The notes beneath the pieces are model-generated. The model was not told the DNA's origin and ran no database searches. It saw only the letters and a list, made by a program, of their open reading frames with translations. A program made the translations under genes and the position numbers. A DNA stretch of 64,000 nt from NCBI RefSeq assembly GCF_963378075.1, contig NZ_OY726394.1, forward strand, positions 1,550,001 through 1,614,000, given 5' to 3'. This DNA comes from Mycolicibacter sp. MU0083 (lineage in GTDB: Bacteria; Actinomycetota; Actinomycetes; Mycobacteriales; Mycobacteriaceae). Shown piece after piece: positions 1-9,027 of this stretch (positions are counted from its first letter, which is position 1; each line of letters opens with the position of its first letter).

Positions 1-1023
1 GAGCACCCCGAAGGGCCGATTCTCGGTGTCGATCCAGTCGCCCGCCGCAGCCGCCGGGGCGGTTCCCGAGACCACGAACCGGTAGCGGTTGCCGGTCAGA
101 GTTGCGGTGGCACCGGTGTAGGAGACGGGCCGGTAGCGGTGATCGAGTGAGTTGAGAAACCGGCTGTACGCCAAGATGTTCCAGTAGCGGCAGGGGGTCA
201 GCTCGCCCTCGATCACCAGAGCCTCGTCCGGGGCCAACCGCCATCCGCCGCGCAGGTAATGAATGCCGGGTTCGGTGAAGACGGCGCCGCCGCTCATCTC
301 GTCCCAGTGCCGCAATCGGTTGAGATTCTGCTCATCGGCAGCGCGTGCCGTCGACCAGATCTGGGGGACCAGGGAGGCCATGGTGGCCAGCTTGGTCAGC
401 TGAGCGGCGAACCGCTCCGGTGCGATGGGCTGCGGAACCGGTGGTGTGCCCACCGGATCGATGCGACACCAGCCGATCTCGTCGGTGTGTACCCGCTCAT
501 GAAAATGCCGCACCCAGATCGCCGAGGCGCGTTCGGGCAAACCCAGCCAGTCGCTTCCCGGAACAGGTTCACCACCCACGACGACGTCGTAGTTCCCGAA
601 CTCGTCGAAGTGCAGCGTGTCGCTGTCGATGCGCGAGGTCGCCTGAGCGTCGCCGCCGGCGGTCGCGTAGGCGGTGATCGAGACGTAGTGCGCATCGGCG
701 CGGTTGCCCCGAATCCGGTACCGGCCGTCGGCGCGGACGTCGGCTACCCAATACTGGAAATCGGGATTGTCCATCATGAATTTCTGACGCCACTGATTGA
801 ACGCGACCAGTTCGGGCCGGTCGCGATCGACCTCGAATCGGGCGAGCTGATTTGTCACCGCGCGGAGCAGCGCGCGAAAGCCGTCCGCCTGTTCTATGCG
901 GGACAATTCGGCGGTATCGGCAGCCAGTCGGGTGCCCGCATCACGCAGTGCGTCGACGAGTCGGTTCCAGGCTGCGATCTCCGGGCGGTCATGGCCGTCG
1001 GGACCGTTGGGGGTCTCGGTCAT
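1..1023 (-). CDS. DUF1214 domain protein, 3' end missing
   Basis: Open for all 341 codons from the ATG at 1023 to the window edge, so the C-terminus lies outside. The start reads MTETPNGPDG and is cytosolic-looking (no signal peptide). The middle has an antiparallel strand-rich section (YRIRGNRADAHYVSITAYA) and the end has YWNILAYSRFLNSLDHR followed by RYRPVSYTGA, a pattern I associate with DUF1214 proteins, which in mycobacteria are about 350-400 residues. Function is not established. It diverges from the TetR gene at 1325, and the dyads at 1230-1261 lie between them, so it is a candidate target of that regulator. A 36-codon frame (1141 to 1031, minus strand) with a strong GGAGG ribosome site ends 7 bp before this ATG and could be a leader peptide or the relic of a start region. 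Confidence 0.75.
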   Translation of the reverse strand, partial: MTETPNGPDGHDRPEIAAWNRLVDALRDAGTRLAADTAELSRIEQADGFRALLRAVTNQLARFEVDRDRPELVAFNQWRQKFMMDNPDFQYWVADVRADGRYRIRGNRADAHYVSITAYATAGGDAQATSRIDSDTLHFDEFGNYDVVVGGEPVPGSDWLGLPERASAIWVRHFHERVHTDEIGWCRIDPVGTPPVPQPIAPERFAAQLTKLATMASLVPQIWSTARAADEQNLNRLRHWDEMSGGAVFTEPGIHYLRGGWRLAPDEALVIEGELTPCRYWNILAYSRFLNSLDHRYRPVSYTGATATLTGNRYRFVVSGTAPAAAAGDWIDTENRPFGVL

Positions 1024-1229
1024 CTCGGCATCACCACCCGTGGGTCGTGGCGATACCGGGGTGCCGGATCGTCGATGAGGATGCCGGGTTCGGCAGCGCA
1101 GACCGCGGGAATCGGTACGGCTCGCCGGTGGATACCGCCATCTGCTACCTCCGTGTCGCGGCCGCGCGGGGAAAGCCGGCCGTACGGCTCGCCCGGCGAT
1201 CGCATCGTCCGACACCCGCGGGCCTATGT

Positions 1230-1261
1230 GGAAGCGGCTGCTTCCGAAAGCGAATGCTTCC
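1230..1261. promoter_or_regulatory. two abutting 16-bp dyads, candidate TetR operator
   Basis: GGAAGC-GGCT-GCTTCC (1230-1245) is a perfect 6+4+6 dyad and is followed without a gap by GAAAGC-GAAT-GCTTCC (1246-1261), the same design with one mismatch. They lie 63 bp upstream of the TetR start and between divergent genes, as expected for an autoregulated TetR-family operator occupied by two dimers. Binding is inferred. Confidence 0.5.
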
Positions 1262-1324
1262 CGATTGTGCGACGGGCGTCAAGACCGACATCGCTGCGCC
1301 CGGACGGGGCGCTACGCTCGCAGA

Positions 1325-1918
1325 ATGTCCAGGCCCTACCGCGGCCATCTCGCCGAGGCGCGCGCGGCCCAACGCCGCGAACGGCTGGTGCAGGCCGGTA
1401 TCGAACTGGTCGGAACCGGTGGGGTGTCGGCGATGACCATGCGGGCGGTGTGCCGCCAGGCCGGACTCAGTCAGAAGTTCTTCTACGAGAGTTTCACCGA
1501 CGGCGACCAACTGCTGCACACCGTGTATCGCACCACCCTGGAGCGGGCATTGGCCGCCATCGACGACACCGCGGGCGACCCGGCGGAGACGCTGCACGTG
1601 CAAACCCGGCGCCGGGTCGACGCGGCGGCACTGCTGGTCCGTGACGACCCGCGTATCTGTCGGATCCTGCTGATCGAACCGGTCGCGGACCTCCGGTTAC
1701 GCCGCTACGTTCGCCGACTCGCAACGGCCGCGTTCGGCGACTACACCGATCCCACGGCCGAAACGCCGCGGGTCAAGATGCACTATGCGACCGTGTTCGG
1801 CGCCGTCATCTCCTTGTTCATCGAATGGACGGAGGGCAACCTCGGCGAGGACAGAACCGTCTTCGTCGACCATGTCACCGACATGCTGATGGCATCCCCG
1901 TTGGTCCGGACGCGCTGA
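1325..1918 (+). CDS. TetR/AcrR family transcriptional regulator
   Basis: 197 residues from the ATG at 1325. An N-terminal helix-turn-helix covers about residues 20-65 (VSAMTMRAVCRQAGLSQKFF, then YESFTDGDQLL), typical of TetR proteins; the C-terminal two thirds is an unassigned all-helical ligand-binding and dimer domain. A longer reading frame begins upstream at 1226, but the family N-terminus (MSRPYRGHLAEARAAQ, a basic arm before helix 1) supports the 1325 start. It diverges from the DUF1214 gene and has paired dyads in front of it, so it probably represses itself and that neighbour. The ligand is unknown. Confidence 0.85.
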   Translation: MSRPYRGHLAEARAAQRRERLVQAGIELVGTGGVSAMTMRAVCRQAGLSQKFFYESFTDGDQLLHTVYRTTLERALAAIDDTAGDPAETLHVQTRRRVDAAALLVRDDPRICRILLIEPVADLRLRRYVRRLATAAFGDYTDPTAETPRVKMHYATVFGAVISLFIEWTEGNLGEDRTVFVDHVTDMLMASPLVRTR

Positions 1919-2010
1919 GCCGCGGCGAACCCGGCGGCAGCCACACCGAAACCCCGATTACCATCGTCGCTCAGCGTCCTCACAGGTACCGTAGTGGCTC
2001 CAGTCATGAA

Positions 2011-2895
2011 ATGAGAGTCGTGGGATCTGTCAGTCATTCCGGTATCGGCGTCGGCATCGCGGCGCTGGTCGCCGCAACGCTCATCGCGCCGGCGCACCTG
2101 CCGCCGCGCTCGGTGGCCGTCGTTCCGTCGGTCGCGCTGACCGCCTCGCCCTTCGATCCGTACGTCGATCTGGTGACCAACACCTTCGACAACCTGGTCA
2201 CCATCGGTGAACACTGGCTGGACGACCCGCTGCCGACCGCGGCCCAACTCGTCGACAACTGGGGCGACTACCTGCAGCGGACGGTCGATGCGATCGGTGA
2301 TACCGCCGAGTCGGTGGTCGACGGGCTGAAGAACCTGCCGGGTCAGCTCGAAAGCCTCTTCGACTCGATCTCCTCCGGCGATATCGTGCCGGCCCTGTCG
2401 GAAGCCATCATCATGGTGATCAGCGCCTTTCCGGTCTTGGGGTTGGTGGATCGGCTGGTGGCGATCCCCATCGACGTCATCGGGAACATCGTGAACGCGG
2501 CGACGGCCGTGCTGCATGCCCTGCAGGTGCCGGTGGGGCTTGCCGCGTTGAGTTCTCTGCAGGCCGTCATCGCCGAAGTGGAAACGGTGGGGCGCGATTT
2601 CATCGACGACTTGTCGGCGGGGGACATCGGCGGCGCGCTGAGCGGGCTGATCGGCGCCCCGGCCGAGATCCTCAACGCCTATCTCAACAGTGAAAGCCCC
2701 GGCCTGGCAGGGGTTCTCGCACCCTTCGAGACGGCCGAGCAGACGGGCTTCGTCGATGCGCTGGTGAATTTTCTGCCGCGATCCGTCGCAGAGGCGATCG
2801 GTGCCGACCCGTCGCCGCTCAACGACGCACCGCCGCCCGATCTCGGCGATGTCGACGACCCGGGTGACCCGGGTGCTCTGCTGCCGGATCTCTGA
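2011..2895 (+). CDS. secreted alpha-helical mycobacterial protein of unknown function
   Basis: 294 residues from the ATG at 2011; an upstream in-frame extension runs inside the TetR gene and is not needed. The N-terminus is a signal-like stretch (about residues 10-30, VGIAALVAATLIAPAHLP). The mature part opens SPFDPYVDLVTNTFDNLVTI and continues with amphipathic helices rich in Asp, Leu and Val, with LPTAAQLVDNWGDYL and LPGQLESLFDSI segments, and ends in a Pro/Asp-rich tail. I recognise this as a type common in mycobacterial genomes, often exported, without a known biochemical role. No catalytic motif is visible. It stands alone between the TetR gene and the PLC-like gene. Confidence 0.75.
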   Translation: MRVVGSVSHSGIGVGIAALVAATLIAPAHLPPRSVAVVPSVALTASPFDPYVDLVTNTFDNLVTIGEHWLDDPLPTAAQLVDNWGDYLQRTVDAIGDTAESVVDGLKNLPGQLESLFDSISSGDIVPALSEAIIMVISAFPVLGLVDRLVAIPIDVIGNIVNAATAVLHALQVPVGLAALSSLQAVIAEVETVGRDFIDDLSAGDIGGALSGLIGAPAEILNAYLNSESPGLAGVLAPFETAEQTGFVDALVNFLPRSVAEAIGADPSPLNDAPPPDLGDVDDPGDPGALLPDL

Positions 2896-3071
2896 AACGG
2901 TCCCGGCCCCGCGCGGCCATTACCCTAAGCCAAGTTAATCCCAAGAATTTATTGAGTTCTACCTGTGATCATGTCGTGTTACCGGTGTGATTTATAGACC
3001 TCATTGTTACGGACGTTGCAGGAGTGTTCCGTGAGCGAGTCGGTGTCGTAACCGAATGAGGAGTTTGACCT

Positions 3072-5141
3072 GTGGTCTTTGGGGCGGCAGTTGAACGTTC
3101 TCGGCGGCACCACCGGTGCGATGCCACGGCCAGGATCGCGACCCGCAGGCTGCGGTGGTCGGCGCTATTCGCTGCCCTGACAGTCGCTTTCGGCGGTGCG
3201 GGGATCGCTTCGGGGGTACCGGGGGTGCCATCGGCTGCGATCGCCCAGGCCCAGAACGTGGTGGCCGTGACCACCACCGGCACGCCGGTGACCGCGGGGT
3301 TGATCACCGCCCCGGCCGGCCCGGCCACCCAATTCGCCGTCGTCGCCGCTCCCGCGCACGGCACCGTCACCGTCACCGGCTCGACGTTCACCTACACCCC
3401 GGCCAAGGGCTTCGTCGGTGCCGATGCGTTCAGCTACGCCGCGACCGACGGCGTGGGAGTCTCGGATCCGGCCGTCGTCGGCATTCAGGTGCTGTCGCCC
3501 GCCGCGGCACCGCCGTCGCTGGCCACCGCGTGCACCGACCTGGGTCCGGCCTTCGACCCGGTGTGCACGGCGATCGGCGGCATCACCGACCCCCTGGTGC
3601 AGGCGTGCAGCACCGTCGGGTCGGTGGAGGCCTGCAGCTGGTTCGGCGGCAATAAGCACGGGCTGATCAGCGCCTGCTTCGACATCGCGACCGGTCAACT
3701 CGCGACGGCCTGCAAGACGCTGGACGCCGCGGCGCAGTTGGTGGCCAGTCAGTGCCGAGTGGTCAACGGCCCCATCAACTATTGCGCGCTGCGCAACGGC
3801 AGCCCGATCGGCGAACCATCGGTCCGGGACTACCTGGCCGGGCCGGTCCACCGTGCGCTGGCCGAGCAGTATCGGCTGAACCTGACCCTGCCGCTGCGCG
3901 AGGCGCAGCTGCCGGCGACCCATAACTCGTTCAACTACACCAACGCCAACGTCCCGCCCACCTTGTCGGGGATGGACCCGGATCAGCTGTACTCACTGGT
4001 CGACCAGCTCAACCTGGACATGCGGTTCCTCGAACTCGACGTGCACTGGTACCCGAGCCTGGGCGCACCCGGCGGCTACGCGCCGATCCTGTGCCACGGC
4101 TTCGACGATCACCTGGGCTGCACCTTCGAACGCCCCGCCGTCGCGGGCTTCAAGGAGATCCGCGGTTGGCTGGATGCGCACCCCGATCAGGTGATCGTCC
4201 TGTATGTGGAGAACCGGCTCAACGACTCGGTCGACGACATCAGCAAGTCACTGCCGGCCGGAGCGGCCGTCATCGAGAGCACACTGGGCAACACGTCGGC
4301 GCGTGACCTGCTGTTCCGTCCCACCCAGGTGGCGCCCGGCGCAACCTGTGCCACGGCATCCGTTCCCCGCGACGTGACGCTGGCCCAGATCCGCGCGAGC
4401 GGGAAGCAGGTGCTGCTCTACACCAGGGGCTGCGGTCGCAATGCGGCGTGGGACGCCCTGGGCTTCAACGACCACAACGTCATCGAGAAGGGGATGCCGG
4501 TCACCGTGCAGTACCCGAACTGCCACTTCAGCCGGTCGGAATTCGAGAACTCGTTCACCCGGTTCTTCGACTCCAACACACTGGTCGACGTGCTCGCCGG
4601 CGGCGGCAACACCCAGCCGATGACCGGGGACCAGATCCGCGACATGATGCGGTGCGGCACCAACTGGCCCGGCCCGAACTTCCTCGACCCGCACACCGAC
4701 CAGCTGGCCGGCTTCGTCTGGAGCTGGTCCTACGGGCAGCCGCTGTCCAGTTCGGTCCAGCAGTGCGCCGTGCACAACGGCGACGGCCGATTCCAAGCCG
4801 AGGGCTGCGGTCAGTTCCTGCACTACGCATGCCGCGGAGCCGACGGCTGGCACATCAGCACCGGCACCGGTCAATTCGGCGGTGGGGGACTGGGCTGTAT
4901 CGGGCAGGGCGAATTCGCGGTACCGCGCACCGGCTATCACAACGAACAGCTCAAGGCCGCCAAAGCGCAAGCCGGTGTCGACCGGGTCTGGTTGGCCTAC
5001 ACCGCGGGCGCCGACGGGAACTGGACCATCGGCACCACGCCGGCACCCGCGTCGCCGGCACCGCTGGATCCGGGCACGCCGGGTCTGCCGCAACTCATCT
5101 CCGACGTGCCCGCCGGGCTGGGGCCGGTCGCGGTGCGGTGA
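3072..5141 (+). CDS. exported Ig-like plus PI-PLC-like (TIM barrel) protein
   Basis: 689 residues. GTG start at 3072, chosen for the AGGAG at 3059-3063. A basic N-terminus with a hydrophobic stretch at about residues 29-50 looks like an export signal. Residues about 60-143 form a bacterial Ig/cadherin-like repeat (AHGTVTVTGSTFTYTPAKGF, then GADAFSYAATDG). From about 275 the protein resembles phosphatidylinositol-specific phospholipase C X domains: LPATHNSFNY with H284, ELDVHW acidic pair, and ILCHG with H342, the expected two catalytic His positions. Many Cys residues suggest disulfides. Substrate is inferred; it may cleave phosphodiester-linked lipids at the cell surface. It converges on the esterase gene at 5150 with only 8 bp between stops. 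Confidence 0.8.
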   Translation: MVFGAAVERSRRHHRCDATARIATRRLRWSALFAALTVAFGGAGIASGVPGVPSAAIAQAQNVVAVTTTGTPVTAGLITAPAGPATQFAVVAAPAHGTVTVTGSTFTYTPAKGFVGADAFSYAATDGVGVSDPAVVGIQVLSPAAAPPSLATACTDLGPAFDPVCTAIGGITDPLVQACSTVGSVEACSWFGGNKHGLISACFDIATGQLATACKTLDAAAQLVASQCRVVNGPINYCALRNGSPIGEPSVRDYLAGPVHRALAEQYRLNLTLPLREAQLPATHNSFNYTNANVPPTLSGMDPDQLYSLVDQLNLDMRFLELDVHWYPSLGAPGGYAPILCHGFDDHLGCTFERPAVAGFKEIRGWLDAHPDQVIVLYVENRLNDSVDDISKSLPAGAAVIESTLGNTSARDLLFRPTQVAPGATCATASVPRDVTLAQIRASGKQVLLYTRGCGRNAAWDALGFNDHNVIEKGMPVTVQYPNCHFSRSEFENSFTRFFDSNTLVDVLAGGGNTQPMTGDQIRDMMRCGTNWPGPNFLDPHTDQLAGFVWSWSYGQPLSSSVQQCAVHNGDGRFQAEGCGQFLHYACRGADGWHISTGTGQFGGGGLGCIGQGEFAVPRTGYHNEQLKAAKAQAGVDRVWLAYTAGADGNWTIGTTPAPASPAPLDPGTPGLPQLISDVPAGLGPVAVR

Positions 5142-5149
5142 TTACCGCG

Positions 5150-5926
5150 TCACACCGCGAAGAACGCGTTGATCAGCGCCCCGATCAGCTCCGGGAGGGT
5201 CAGAGTGGGAATCTCGTTGATGGTGGTCAGTCCATCGGTCACTGATGTGGCCGCATCGATCTGGTCGGCAGTCAAGCCGAAGTAGGCGTTGTGGAGTCCC
5301 AACCCGTACGCCACGTCCGCCCAACTTGTGTTCCCGAACAGCAGGTTGAGCCAACTTTCGCCCAGGTTCGCTGCGAAGACATCCCCGTCGATATTGAATA
5401 TTTCGGTGGGGTACAGGTCGTTGGGGACGGCCTCGGGGTTGGCGCCGAGCATCACGAAACGCAACGCATCGGTGGGGACGCCGGCCTCCATGAGGTCGTC
5501 TTGGGCGTAGGAGGCCACCAGGCTGCTCTGGGAGTAGGTGAAAATAGTCAGTGGGTCGCTGCACACGCCGTCGTCGCAGCCCATTTCGCCGGCCTCGTAG
5601 TCGGCGAGGACCGCGTCGATGAGGATCTGTTCACCACCGGGCACGCTCTCAAAGAAGTCGTAGGAGTTGGGCAGTGTCAGCGCCTCCGACGATTCAACGC
5701 TGCCCTGGTACCCGAGTGGTTCGAGGTACAAGTCGATGCCGTTTCTGATGTAGTTGTCGCTCGGCGTCGCAATGCCGGTCGGACCCAGAACCAACGCACT
5801 GGTCGAGCCGTAAAGAAATTCGGAGTTGTCGAACGTGTAGGCCTCGGCATTGGCCGCACCGGCGAATGCCAGCGCCGCACCGCAGAGGGCGCCGCCGAGG
5901 ATTCCGCCGAGATAGATTCGCTTCAT
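5150..5926 (-). CDS. secreted PE-PPE-domain serine esterase-like protein
   Basis: 258 residues beginning MKRIYLGGILGGALCGAALA, a clear signal peptide ending around AGAANA (about residue 27). The mature domain resembles the PE-PPE domain, a serine alpha/beta hydrolase fold found at the C-terminus of some PE and PPE proteins: LVLGPTG near the start, and TFTYSQSSLVA-type nucleophile elbow with S132, followed by FVMLGANPEA. No PE or PPE N-terminal domain is present, so this is the stand-alone secreted form. Likely role is hydrolysis of an ester in the envelope or environment; substrate unknown. Converges with the PLC-like gene and diverges from the lipase operon. Confidence 0.8.
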   Translation of the reverse strand: MKRIYLGGILGGALCGAALAFAGAANAEAYTFDNSEFLYGSTSALVLGPTGIATPSDNYIRNGIDLYLEPLGYQGSVESSEALTLPNSYDFFESVPGGEQILIDAVLADYEAGEMGCDDGVCSDPLTIFTYSQSSLVASYAQDDLMEAGVPTDALRFVMLGANPEAVPNDLYPTEIFNIDGDVFAANLGESWLNLLFGNTSWADVAYGLGLHNAYFGLTADQIDAATSVTDGLTTINEIPTLTLPELIGALINAFFAV

Positions 5927-6156
5927 GGGTTCCCCTTGTTCGCAAGATCACTGATGGTGTCGTCGAACTGCATTGCTGGGTACGTGATTTCGTTGTCCGG
6001 CATCCCCGCCGTGGCGGATGTCGTCGTGCGCTGTGGCACCGGAACGCAACAGCAGAATTATTTCAAAGCCTGACAATTTAATCTGCGGAATCGTAAGAAA
6101 CCTCAAGCGGAGTCAAACGATGCGGGGCTCAGGATGCGCGGCTGCGCGCAACCACG

Positions 6157-6200
6157 ACATCACTGACCGTGCCATTGACAACTGGCACGGTCGGTGATGT
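6157..6200. promoter_or_regulatory. 44-bp inverted repeat enclosing a TTGACA box
   Basis: Two 18-base arms (6157-6174 and 6183-6200) are complementary at 17 of 18 positions around an 8-base spacer, ttgacaac, whose first six bases match a sigma-A -35 hexamer. It ends 10 bases before the GTG of the lipase gene and lies between divergent genes, so it is more likely an operator/promoter than a terminator. The MerR gene at the end of this operon is one candidate partner; nothing in the sequence proves it. Confidence 0.6.
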
Positions 6201-6210
6201 TCTTTGGGGC

Positions 6211-7200
6211 GTGAGACCTGATGCCTCCGAGCTTCCGGCGGTGCCCACCACTGCGACCGCGCGTGCGAGGCTGTCGGCCGTCGTCGCGCGCTGGACGCTG
6301 GGCAATCTGACCAGTGTGATCCCGATGAACCGGCCCGGTATCTGGTTCGGACGACGGCTGCTCGCCACCATCATGCGGACGTTCGGATCGTTGCCCGACG
6401 GGACCAGGGTCATCCCGGTGAACGGGCCCCGGATCCGTGGCGAATGGGTACTCGGACCGGGCGTCGAGTTCGGCGACCGGGTCGGTTACTACGTGCACGG
6501 CAGCGCCTACGTGCTCTGCTCGCCGTCGACCCACCGCAAACTCGTCGCCCGCCTGTCCGAGGCCACCGGCCTGCCGATGTATGTCGTCGACTATCGGCTG
6601 GCGCCCGAACACCCGTTCCCGACTGCCGCCGAGGACGTCGAGGCGGGCTATCGATGGCTGCTGGCGCAGGGCTATGCGGGATCCGACATCGTGATCGGTG
6701 CGGACTCCGCCGGCGGACACCTGACCTGTGACCTGTTGCTGTCGCACGCCGGCGAAGCGGATTTCCGGCCCGCGGGCGTGGTGCTGTTCTCGCCGCTGAT
6801 CGATCTGACCCTGACGTTGGCCCACCGGCAGGAAGCCGTCCGGCGAGACCCCGCCATGTCGGCCACCGCGGCGCGGCGGATGGTCGGCCTCTATACCCGG
6901 GGTCTGGACCGGGATCACCCACGCCTGCGACTCGACTTCGCCGAGGCGGCACAGTTGCCGCCGGTCTTCATCCAGGTCGGTGATCGCGAGATGCTCAGCG
7001 CCGACGCCCGGTACCTGGACGGCGAAGTGCGGCGGGCCGGCGGCACCAGCACCCTGGAGGTGTGGCCGGGCATGGTGCATGTCTTCCAAGCGCTGCCGCG
7101 CCTGGCGCCCGAGGCCGTGCCGGCGCTGCGTCGCGCGGCGGCGTTCATCGCCGACGCCTACGACGACACGCGATCCGGTGAACTCGAAGGAGTGAAGTGA
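6211..7200 (+). CDS. alpha/beta hydrolase, hormone-sensitive-lipase family
   Basis: 329 residues from GTG at 6211 (an upstream ATG at 6169 lies inside the inverted repeat and is less likely). The oxyanion motif is HGSAY (H96), the nucleophile elbow GADSAGG (S166), the acid GDREMLSAD (D258) and the His PGMVHVFQ (H290), a complete triad of the hormone-sensitive-lipase/LipR group. It also has the family VVDYRLAPEHPFP element. It should hydrolyse short or medium acyl esters in the cytosol. Its stop overlaps the start of the SDR by one base, giving translational coupling. Lipase, SDR and FAD monooxygenase together recall the gene classes of the M. tuberculosis mymA operon, but the order and other members differ, so I give no symbol. 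Confidence 0.87.
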   Translation: MRPDASELPAVPTTATARARLSAVVARWTLGNLTSVIPMNRPGIWFGRRLLATIMRTFGSLPDGTRVIPVNGPRIRGEWVLGPGVEFGDRVGYYVHGSAYVLCSPSTHRKLVARLSEATGLPMYVVDYRLAPEHPFPTAAEDVEAGYRWLLAQGYAGSDIVIGADSAGGHLTCDLLLSHAGEADFRPAGVVLFSPLIDLTLTLAHRQEAVRRDPAMSATAARRMVGLYTRGLDRDHPRLRLDFAEAAQLPPVFIQVGDREMLSADARYLDGEVRRAGGTSTLEVWPGMVHVFQALPRLAPEAVPALRRAAAFIADAYDDTRSGELEGVK

Positions 7201-8057
7201 TGTTCGGTCTGGACTCGGTACTCGACGTCTTTCGCGGCCCGCGCCGCACCACCGACGCCAAGGCGGTGGTCACCGGCGCCGGCAGCGGTATCGGCCGGTC
7301 GTTCGCCCTGGAACTCGCCCGCCGCGGCGGCGAGGTGATCTGCGCCGACATCGACGCCGACCGGGCCGCTGAGACCGTGGCGCTGATCGAGGCGATGCCC
7401 ACCGGAACCGGGCATGCCGTGCGGTGCGATGTCTCCGACCGCAGTGCGGTCGAGGCACTCGCCGAGCGGGCCCAGGAGATTTTCGGGGGTGCGCCCACCC
7501 TGGTGATCAACAACGCCGGTGTCGGTATCGGCGGTAAACCCGTCGGCGACATCGGCTTCGAGGACTGGGACTGGGCCCTCGGCATCAACCTGTGGGGCGT
7601 GGTCTACGGCTGCGAGGTCTTCACCCCGCTGCTGCGGGAGGGCGGGCGTGGCGGAATCATCAACGTGGCCTCGGCGGCGGGGTTCGCCGCGGCCCCGACG
7701 ATGGCGGCCTACAACGTGTCCAAGGCCGGCGTGATGTCGCTGTCGGAGACCCTGGCCGCCGAACTGGCCAACACCGATATCGCGGTCACCGTGCTCTGCC
7801 CGACCTTCGTCAGGACCAATGTCTTCACCGATGGCCGCATCACCCCGGGCTCGATGAGTCTGTCCCAGCAGCTGGCCCGGTGGACGGGACTGTCGGCGGA
7901 CAACGTCGCGGCGCGCACTCTGGACGCACACGACAACGGCCGGCTGTACATGGTGCCGCAGATCGACGCCACCGTCATCTGGCATTTGAAGCGGCATTTC
8001 CCCGCGCTCTACGCCCGCGGCGCCGGCCTACTCGGCCGGGTGCTGCCGCAGAACTGA
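7200..8057 (+). CDS. short-chain dehydrogenase/reductase
   Basis: 285 residues from ATG 7200, preceded by AAGGAG at 7187-7192 and overlapping the lipase stop (TGATG). Classical SDR features are present: cofactor loop TGAGSGIG, an acidic residue after strand 2 (CADIDADRA, favouring NAD(H)), NNAG, catalytic Ser in ASAAG and YNVSK. The C-terminus (about 30 residues, IWHLKRHFPALYARGAGLLG) is longer and basic-amphipathic, common in mycobacterial SadH-like SDRs that handle lipid alcohols or ketones. Substrate unknown; in context it may act on the ketone or alcohol partner of the downstream Baeyer-Villiger-type enzyme. Confidence 0.85.
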   Translation: MFGLDSVLDVFRGPRRTTDAKAVVTGAGSGIGRSFALELARRGGEVICADIDADRAAETVALIEAMPTGTGHAVRCDVSDRSAVEALAERAQEIFGGAPTLVINNAGVGIGGKPVGDIGFEDWDWALGINLWGVVYGCEVFTPLLREGGRGGIINVASAAGFAAAPTMAAYNVSKAGVMSLSETLAAELANTDIAVTVLCPTFVRTNVFTDGRITPGSMSLSQQLARWTGLSADNVAARTLDAHDNGRLYMVPQIDATVIWHLKRHFPALYARGAGLLGRVLPQN

Positions 8058-8094
8058 CCCGCGACCGTTCATCCCCGGGAAGGAAGTGCCGATC

Positions 8095-9015
8095 ATGGCG
8101 ATGGATCTCGACGACATGCTGCAGAAGATCAAGGACAAGCAGTGGTCCCTGGTCGACATCGACTGGGACGCGCCGGGCGCCGAGCTCATCGAGCCGCAGT
8201 TGTGGGCCAAGCTCAAGCCGTTCATGACCGACTTGATGTGGATCGAGAACGTCGGAGCGCGCGGGTTCGCCGCGTTGGCCAAGAAGGCCCCGACCCCGAC
8301 GCTGAAGAGCATCTACGAGCACTTCCACGCCGAGGAGCAGAAGCACGCCAACGCCGAGCTGGCACTGATGCGGCGGTGGGGCATGCTCGACGACGACGAG
8401 ATCCCGCCGCCGAGCGTCAACGTGCAACTGGTGATCACCTGGCTCGACAAATTCTCCGACTCGATGTCGCTGTCGATACTGGGCACCGTCATTCCGATGC
8501 TGGAAGTGGCGCTGGACGGCGCGCTGATCAAGTTCATCACCGACGAGGTCAAAGACCCGGTGGCCCAAGAAGTCTTCAAGCGGATCAACTCCGACGAATC
8601 CCGGCACCTGGCGGTCGACTTCGAGGTGATGGACATCCTGGGCCATGCCGACCTGCGGAAGCTGGCCGTGGATTTCGTGGGCAGCTGGATGAACCCGACG
8701 CTGCTGATCGGGACCTTGAGCTACTTCCCGCTGCTGAACAAGATGCGCGACAACATCGTGGCGATGGGCGTCGATGAAGAACGGCTCTACCAGGCGATGC
8801 GGCGATTCCGGAGCGTCGGCGAGCGAAGCGCTTTCGCCCGTCGGGTGCCGATGTATCAGGTCATCTCCTGGCACGGCAAGAAGGTGATCGACCGCACCTC
8901 GAAGTACCACTGGCTAGCCGATTCGCTGGTCAAGATCACCGGTGTCATCCCGCCGGCCCTGGTGCAGCACACGCCGACCTGGTCGGCAGAACTCACCTAC
9001 GAGCCCGTCGCCTAG
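8095..9015 (+). CDS. ferritin-like diiron protein (often named metal-dependent hydrolase)
   Basis: 306 residues from ATG 8095, placed 8 bases after AGGAAG; a GTG at 8086 is too close to that site. The all-helical sequence carries two spaced iron-ligand motifs: FHAEEQKHANAEL (E-x2-H) and NSDESRHLAVDFE (E-x2-H), the signature of ferritin-like four-helix diiron carboxylate proteins. This family occurs in actinobacteria beside FAD monooxygenases and SDRs and is usually annotated as predicted metal-dependent hydrolase (COG3687-like, from memory). An oxygenase or oxidase role is plausible given the fold; the reaction is unknown. Gaps to neighbours are 37 and 12 bp, so it is part of the lipase operon. 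Confidence 0.75.
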   Translation: MAMDLDDMLQKIKDKQWSLVDIDWDAPGAELIEPQLWAKLKPFMTDLMWIENVGARGFAALAKKAPTPTLKSIYEHFHAEEQKHANAELALMRRWGMLDDDEIPPPSVNVQLVITWLDKFSDSMSLSILGTVIPMLEVALDGALIKFITDEVKDPVAQEVFKRINSDESRHLAVDFEVMDILGHADLRKLAVDFVGSWMNPTLLIGTLSYFPLLNKMRDNIVAMGVDEERLYQAMRRFRSVGERSAFARRVPMYQVISWHGKKVIDRTSKYHWLADSLVKITGVIPPALVQHTPTWSAELTYEPVA

Positions 9016-9027
9016 AGGACCCTGACC

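Noticed and set aside
1031..1141. 36-codon minus-strand frame MAVSTGEPY... with GGAGG site
   Set aside because: Good ribosome site but no family, a stop 7 bp before the DUF1214 start and no conserved pattern; mentioned only as a possible leader.
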